From contig JAAYKT010000201.1 in assembly GCA_012522255.1 (NCBI GenBank), positions 1 through 8,027 of the forward strand: a stretch of DNA of 8,027 bases. Direction: 5' to 3'. Source of the DNA: Clostridiales bacterium (GTDB lineage Bacteria > Bacillota > Clostridia > Lutisporales > Lutisporaceae). A program made the position numbers and the translations under genes. The notes under the pieces were generated by a model that did not search any database, was not told where the DNA came from, and saw nothing but the letters and a program-made list of their open reading frames with translations. Position 1 is the first letter of the stretch; every line of letters starts with the position of its first letter. This document shows, piece by piece, positions 4,911-8,027 of this stretch.

Positions 4911-6449
4911 ATGACAACACCCGTTGTTAAAGGTGCTGCATATGTTTTAGTTCATACACCCGATATGGTTATGCATTATGGGACAACATGTTCAGTTGAG
5001 CACGAGATAAATCCTGAATCTGAATTTTTAAAAAAGGTTCCAAATCATTTAAGAACTTATGAAGAAGCTGTAAGGTATGCCCCTAACCAGGCTTATATCG
5101 GTAACATTTTACCTGATGATCTGCATGATATTGAGAAACCCTGGTACAAAAACCTTATGGAAGGAGCAAATGCTGACGGTAAGATGGGGGAGATTGCTCC
5201 TCAGGATGAATTATATATAGTGATGAAACTGAGCGATGCCTTTGATTTGGTTATGTTGGAAAAAGAATTTACTGCAGCCGGGAAAGAAAAGCTTTTAAAA
5301 AAGCCTTATTTTAAAGAGACTGAGCTTGCGGTATTAGGTACAGGATATGACAGTGTTGAAATAGATGAAAGGGTTAAAAAAGGAGCTGAACCCCTTTTAT
5401 ATAACGGTAAATTAGTAGGATGCGTTAAAGCAGCTCACGACAGAGACAGAAACCTTACAGCTCATATAATGACTGAGAATATTGTTTCCAAGGCTTCAGC
5501 AGTAATGGCGTTTAAAAATCTTATCTATAAGAATAATATAGATGCCGAATCAATTGAATATGTTATTGAGTGTTCCGAAGAGGCATGCGGTGATATGAAC
5601 CAACGCGGCGGCGGTAACTTTGCAAAAGCTATTGCTGAAGTAGCCGGTGCGAAAGGTGCTACCGGCTCGGACACAAGAGGATTTTGTGCAGCACCTGCAC
5701 ATGCTCTGGTTAATGCCGCAGCTTTGGTAAAATCAGGTGTATATAAGAGTGTTGCCATAGTTGCCGGTGGGGCCACCGCCAAATTAGGCATGAATGGAAG
5801 GGACCATGTTAATAAGGATATGCCTATAATTGAAGACTGTTTAGGTACCTTTGCTATTTTAGTAACAGAAAACGATGGCGTAAGTCCTGTATTAAGAACA
5901 GACATAGTGGGAAGGCATACAGTGGGTACCGGTTCTTCACCCCAAGCCGTTATGGAATCTATTATAACCAAACCTTTGGATAGGGTTGGGCTTAAAATCG
6001 TAGATATAGATAAATACTCTGTTGAGATGCAAACTCCCGAAATCACTGTGCCTGCAGGTGCAGGGGATGTTCCTCTTGCAAACTACAAAATGATTGCTGC
6101 TCTTGGTGTTAAAAGAGGAGATTTGGAACGAACTGCCATGAATGATTTTATTAAAAATCATGGTATGCCGGGTTTTGCTCCGACACAGGGACATATACCT
6201 TCAGGGGTGCCTTTTGTGGGCGCTGCTAAAGAACTGATTGAGCAGGGTAAAATAAGCAGAGCTATGATAGTAGGCAAAGGAAGCTTGTTTTTGGGAAGGA
6301 TGACGAATCTTTTTGACGGTGTATCAATAGTGATGGAAAAAAATCCGGGTAAAAAGGAAGAAACCCAAGCTGTTTCAAAGGAAGAGATTAAAGGAATGGT
6401 AGCAGAAACAATGAAAGAATTCGCAGCATTCTTACTGGACGGAAAGTAG
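4911..6449 (+). CDS. grdC: Glycine reductase protein C subunit GrdC (thiolase-like)
   Basis: A 512-residue subunit of protein C, which with GrdD converts the carboxymethyl group on selenoprotein A into acetyl phosphate. The N-terminus TTPVVKGAAYVLVHTPDMV is typical of GrdC. The protein belongs to the condensing-enzyme (ketoacyl synthase III) fold: C259 in GFCAAPAHALVNAAALVKSG is placed like the nucleophilic cysteine of that family, and GHIPSG and KGSLFLGRMTN lie in the C-terminal half. A Lys/Glu-rich tail ends the protein. ATG 4911 is chosen because TTGGAGGTG ends 5 bases upstream; an in-frame GTG at 4866 lies within the terminator stem. The catalytic role of C259 is inferred from the fold. 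Only 10 bases separate it from grdD, so the two are translationally linked. Confidence 0.95.
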   Translation: MTTPVVKGAAYVLVHTPDMVMHYGTTCSVEHEINPESEFLKKVPNHLRTYEEAVRYAPNQAYIGNILPDDLHDIEKPWYKNLMEGANADGKMGEIAPQDELYIVMKLSDAFDLVMLEKEFTAAGKEKLLKKPYFKETELAVLGTGYDSVEIDERVKKGAEPLLYNGKLVGCVKAAHDRDRNLTAHIMTENIVSKASAVMAFKNLIYKNNIDAESIEYVIECSEEACGDMNQRGGGNFAKAIAEVAGAKGATGSDTRGFCAAPAHALVNAAALVKSGVYKSVAIVAGGATAKLGMNGRDHVNKDMPIIEDCLGTFAILVTENDGVSPVLRTDIVGRHTVGTGSSPQAVMESIITKPLDRVGLKIVDIDKYSVEMQTPEITVPAGAGDVPLANYKMIAALGVKRGDLERTAMNDFIKNHGMPGFAPTQGHIPSGVPFVGAAKELIEQGKISRAMIVGKGSLFLGRMTNLFDGVSIVMEKNPGKKEETQAVSKEEIKGMVAETMKEFAAFLLDGK

Positions 6450-6459
6450 GGGTGATGAT

Positions 6460-7638
6460 ATGAAAGATGTTAAGAATCAAATCGGTGAAGTATTTAATGA
6501 AATTGCGGATGCCATACTTACAGGTAATTTTGGGGCAAAGGTAAAAATAGGCTTAACTATTTTAGGCAGTGAGTTAGGGACAGAAGAATTAGTAAGAGGT
6601 GCCCATCTTGCTTCTAACAAGCATAATGATTTTGAAATTGTGCTTATAGGCCCCAAAGTTGATACTGCACTAAAAATTGTGGAAGTAAATGAAGAAGATG
6701 AAATGCACAAGAAGATGGATGAACTTTTAGATTCCGGAGAATTGGATGCTGCCGTCACTATGCATTATAATTTTCCGATAGGAGTATCTACTGTCGGCAG
6801 AGTAATAACACCGGGTTTTGGCAAAGAACTGATACTGGCTACAACCACAGGGACATCCTCTACCCATAGGGTTGAAGGTATGATTAAAAACGCTCTTCAC
6901 GGGATTATAACCGCAAAAGCATTGGGTATTGAAAAACCTACTGTCGGCATACTCAATGTTGATGGTGCAAGGCAAGTGGAAAGGGCACTTAAAGAGCTTA
7001 AAGAAAACGGATATGAAATTGAGTTTTCCGAATCTGTAAGAGCTGATGGTGGGTGTATAATGCGGGGCAATGACCTTTTGGCTGCCGCTTCCGATATTAT
7101 GGTAATGGATACTCTAACCGGCAATATTATGATGAAAATGTTTTCATCATATACAACCGGGGGGAGCTACGAATCCTTAGGCTACGGGTATGGCCCCGGC
7201 GTGGGAGAAGGTCAGAATAAAATTGTATGCATACTGTCAAGGGCATCAGGCGCACCTGTAGTATGTGAGGCTTTAAGATTTGCAGCTTCCTGCGCTAAAG
7301 GTAAGCTGAAGGACGTGACTTATGATGAATTTGAAAAAGCAAAAAAAGCCGGACTGGGAGAAATTCTTACTGATCTTAAAGCAGATGTAAAAAAAGCTGA
7401 AACTGAAGAAATTAAAATGCCGGATAAAAAAGTCGTAACAAAATCCATTGCCGGTGTAGACATATTGGAACTTGATAACGCTGTTATTGCATTGGCAAAG
7501 GCGGGTTTTTACTCAGAAAGCGGTATGGGATGCACGGGACCTATTATACTCACTGCAGATGAAGATTACGAAAAAGCCGTAGATGTGTTATTTGATAATA
7601 AATTTATTACACAAAAACCATTGGATTGTCTTTGCTAA
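6460..7638 (+). CDS. grdD: Glycine reductase protein C subunit GrdD, acetyl phosphate-forming
   Basis: A 392-residue protein related in fold to the PlsX phosphate acyltransferases. It performs the last step, phosphorolysis of an enzyme-bound acetyl thioester to acetyl phosphate. The active cysteine, described as Cys359 in the Eubacterium acidaminophilum protein, corresponds to C358 here in SGMGCTGPIIL. Glycine-rich stretches such as TTGGSYESLGYGYGPGVGEG suit a phosphate or acyl binding region. The C-terminus carries two more cysteines (LDCLC), whose role is unknown. The ribosome binding site AGGGGTG overlaps the grdC stop codon, and the start is ATG 6460; the nearby out-of-frame ATG at 6455 stops at once. 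It is the last gene of the operon and is followed by a long hairpin. Confidence 0.95.
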   Translation: MKDVKNQIGEVFNEIADAILTGNFGAKVKIGLTILGSELGTEELVRGAHLASNKHNDFEIVLIGPKVDTALKIVEVNEEDEMHKKMDELLDSGELDAAVTMHYNFPIGVSTVGRVITPGFGKELILATTTGTSSTHRVEGMIKNALHGIITAKALGIEKPTVGILNVDGARQVERALKELKENGYEIEFSESVRADGGCIMRGNDLLAAASDIMVMDTLTGNIMMKMFSSYTTGGSYESLGYGYGPGVGEGQNKIVCILSRASGAPVVCEALRFAASCAKGKLKDVTYDEFEKAKKAGLGEILTDLKADVKKAETEEIKMPDKKVVTKSIAGVDILELDNAVIALAKAGFYSESGMGCTGPIILTADEDYEKAVDVLFDNKFITQKPLDCLC

Positions 7639-7641
7639 AAT

Positions 7642-7672
7642 AGAGCCTGCTTCTGTAATAGAAGCAGGTTCT
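7642..7672 (+). terminator. Long hairpin after grdD, probable operon end
   Basis: AGAGCCTGCTTC at 7642-7653 pairs with GAAGCAGGTTCT at 7661-7672, 12 pairs with a single G-T wobble and a 7-base loop. It starts 3 bases after the grdD stop. The usual T-run is missing on the 3' side, so it may act as an mRNA-stabilising end or a weak terminator rather than a classical one. Confidence 0.65.
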
Positions 7673-7714
7673 GATGCTCAGTTCAGGTATATCAAATAAG
7701 TTTTCTAAGCAGGA

Positions 7715-7743
7715 TTTTTAAAACAGATGTAGAATAGTATAAT
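7715..7743 (+). promoter_or_regulatory. Candidate promoter of the lipoprotein gene
   Basis: A perfect -10 box TATAAT is at 7738-7743. A T-rich TTTTTA at 7715-7720 lies 17 bases upstream and is a poor -35 match (3 of 6). Transcription would start near 7750, giving a leader of about 40 bases. The position, after the hairpin and before the next gene, supports a separate transcription unit. Confidence 0.5.
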
Positions 7744-7791
7744 CGACTGTGTAAATAATAAGAATAATAAAATTTAAGGGGGAAGATACAG

Positions 7792-8027
7792 TTGACAAAA
7801 AAAATTTTATGTTTACTATTAGCCTTTGTAATGATATTGGCTATGTTCGCAGGCTGTTCCAAACCGGCCGAGCCGGCACCGGGGCCAGGTGAAGAAGAAG
7901 AAACACCCGTTGAACCGGAAGCGCCAAAATACTCTTTCGGTATGGTTACCGACGTTGGCGGAATAGGCGACAAATCATTTAATGACAGTGCTTGGGCAGG
8001 GATTGAAAAAGCAGGTAAAGAATTAGA
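7792..8027 (+). CDS. BMP/PnrA-family substrate-binding lipoprotein (5' part)
   Basis: The first 78 codons of a lipoprotein that continues beyond the window. The start is TTG 7792, because AAGGGGGA at 7776-7783 is 8 bases upstream and only this start gives a full signal peptide: MTKK, a hydrophobic core to residue 18, and the lipobox F-A-G-C22. A flexible Pro/Glu-rich linker (23-45) leads to YSFGMVTDVGGIGDKSFNDS (47-66), the N-terminal signature of the basic membrane protein (BMP/Med/PnrA/TmpC) family. Members bind nucleosides for ABC transporters with permease and ATPase genes usually downstream; the Asp and Asn of DKSFND belong to the ligand site in this family. The ligand cannot be told from this part. 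It has its own promoter candidate, so it is probably not part of the grd operon. Confidence 0.88.
   Translation, partial: MTKKILCLLLAFVMILAMFAGCSKPAEPAPGPGEEEETPVEPEAPKYSFGMVTDVGGIGDKSFNDSAWAGIEKAGKEL

Noticed and set aside
5525..6046. A 173-codon ORF on the - strand
   Set aside because: It lies wholly within grdC, has low-complexity Ser/Pro/Ala composition typical of antisense frames, and shows no recognisable domain.
7692..7973. A 93-codon ORF on the - strand at the right end
   Set aside because: It is antisense to the lipoprotein gene, whose signal peptide, lipobox and BMP motif are clear, and its Pro/Ser/Gly-rich start mirrors the linker codons.

Overview
The window carries an almost complete glycine reductase (grd) operon of an anaerobic, amino-acid-fermenting Firmicute (Clostridia or a relative). 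The evidence is the conserved gene set and order, AT-rich DNA, strong GGAGG-type ribosome binding sites, and two selenoprotein genes with in-frame UGA codons. I cannot name the species. The layout matches the grd clusters known from Stickland fermenters (grdX-)trxB-trxA-grdE-grdA-grdB-grdC-grdD.

Layout, all on the + strand. Bases 1-69 hold an open reading frame tail that may be the end of an upstream gene. Next come trxB (179-1123) and trxA (GTG start, 1263-1583), separated by a repeat element. Then grdE (1636-2922), the precursor of the pyruvoyl subunit of protein B; grdA (3039-3497), selenoprotein A, with UGA read as selenocysteine at codon 42; and grdB (3553-4857), the selenoprotein subunit of protein B, with UGA at codon 348. 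A strong intrinsic terminator (4861-4888) precedes grdC (4911-6449) and grdD (6460-7638), the two subunits of protein C. A long hairpin follows grdD. A separate unit with its own TATAAT box then begins a BMP/PnrA-type substrate-binding lipoprotein (TTG start at 7792), which runs off the window.

How the genes work together: TrxB reduces TrxA, and TrxA supplies electrons to selenoprotein A. Protein B (GrdE + GrdB) binds glycine as a Schiff base on the pyruvoyl group made from GrdE Cys242 and activates it through the GrdB selenocysteine, and a carboxymethyl group passes to the selenocysteine of GrdA. Protein C (GrdC + GrdD) releases the acetyl group as acetyl phosphate, which can yield ATP through acetate kinase. 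This pathway is established knowledge; its assignment here rests on residues visible in the sequence.

The core system is known rather than new. The points most worth a second look are: the SECIS-like hairpins after both UGA codons; the terminator placed inside the operon between the selenoprotein genes and the protein C genes; a heptad-periodic repeat element between trxB and trxA; pyrimidine tracts that could mask the ribosome binding sites of grdE and grdB; and the BMP-type lipoprotein next door, which may hint at a link to purine-derived glycine.
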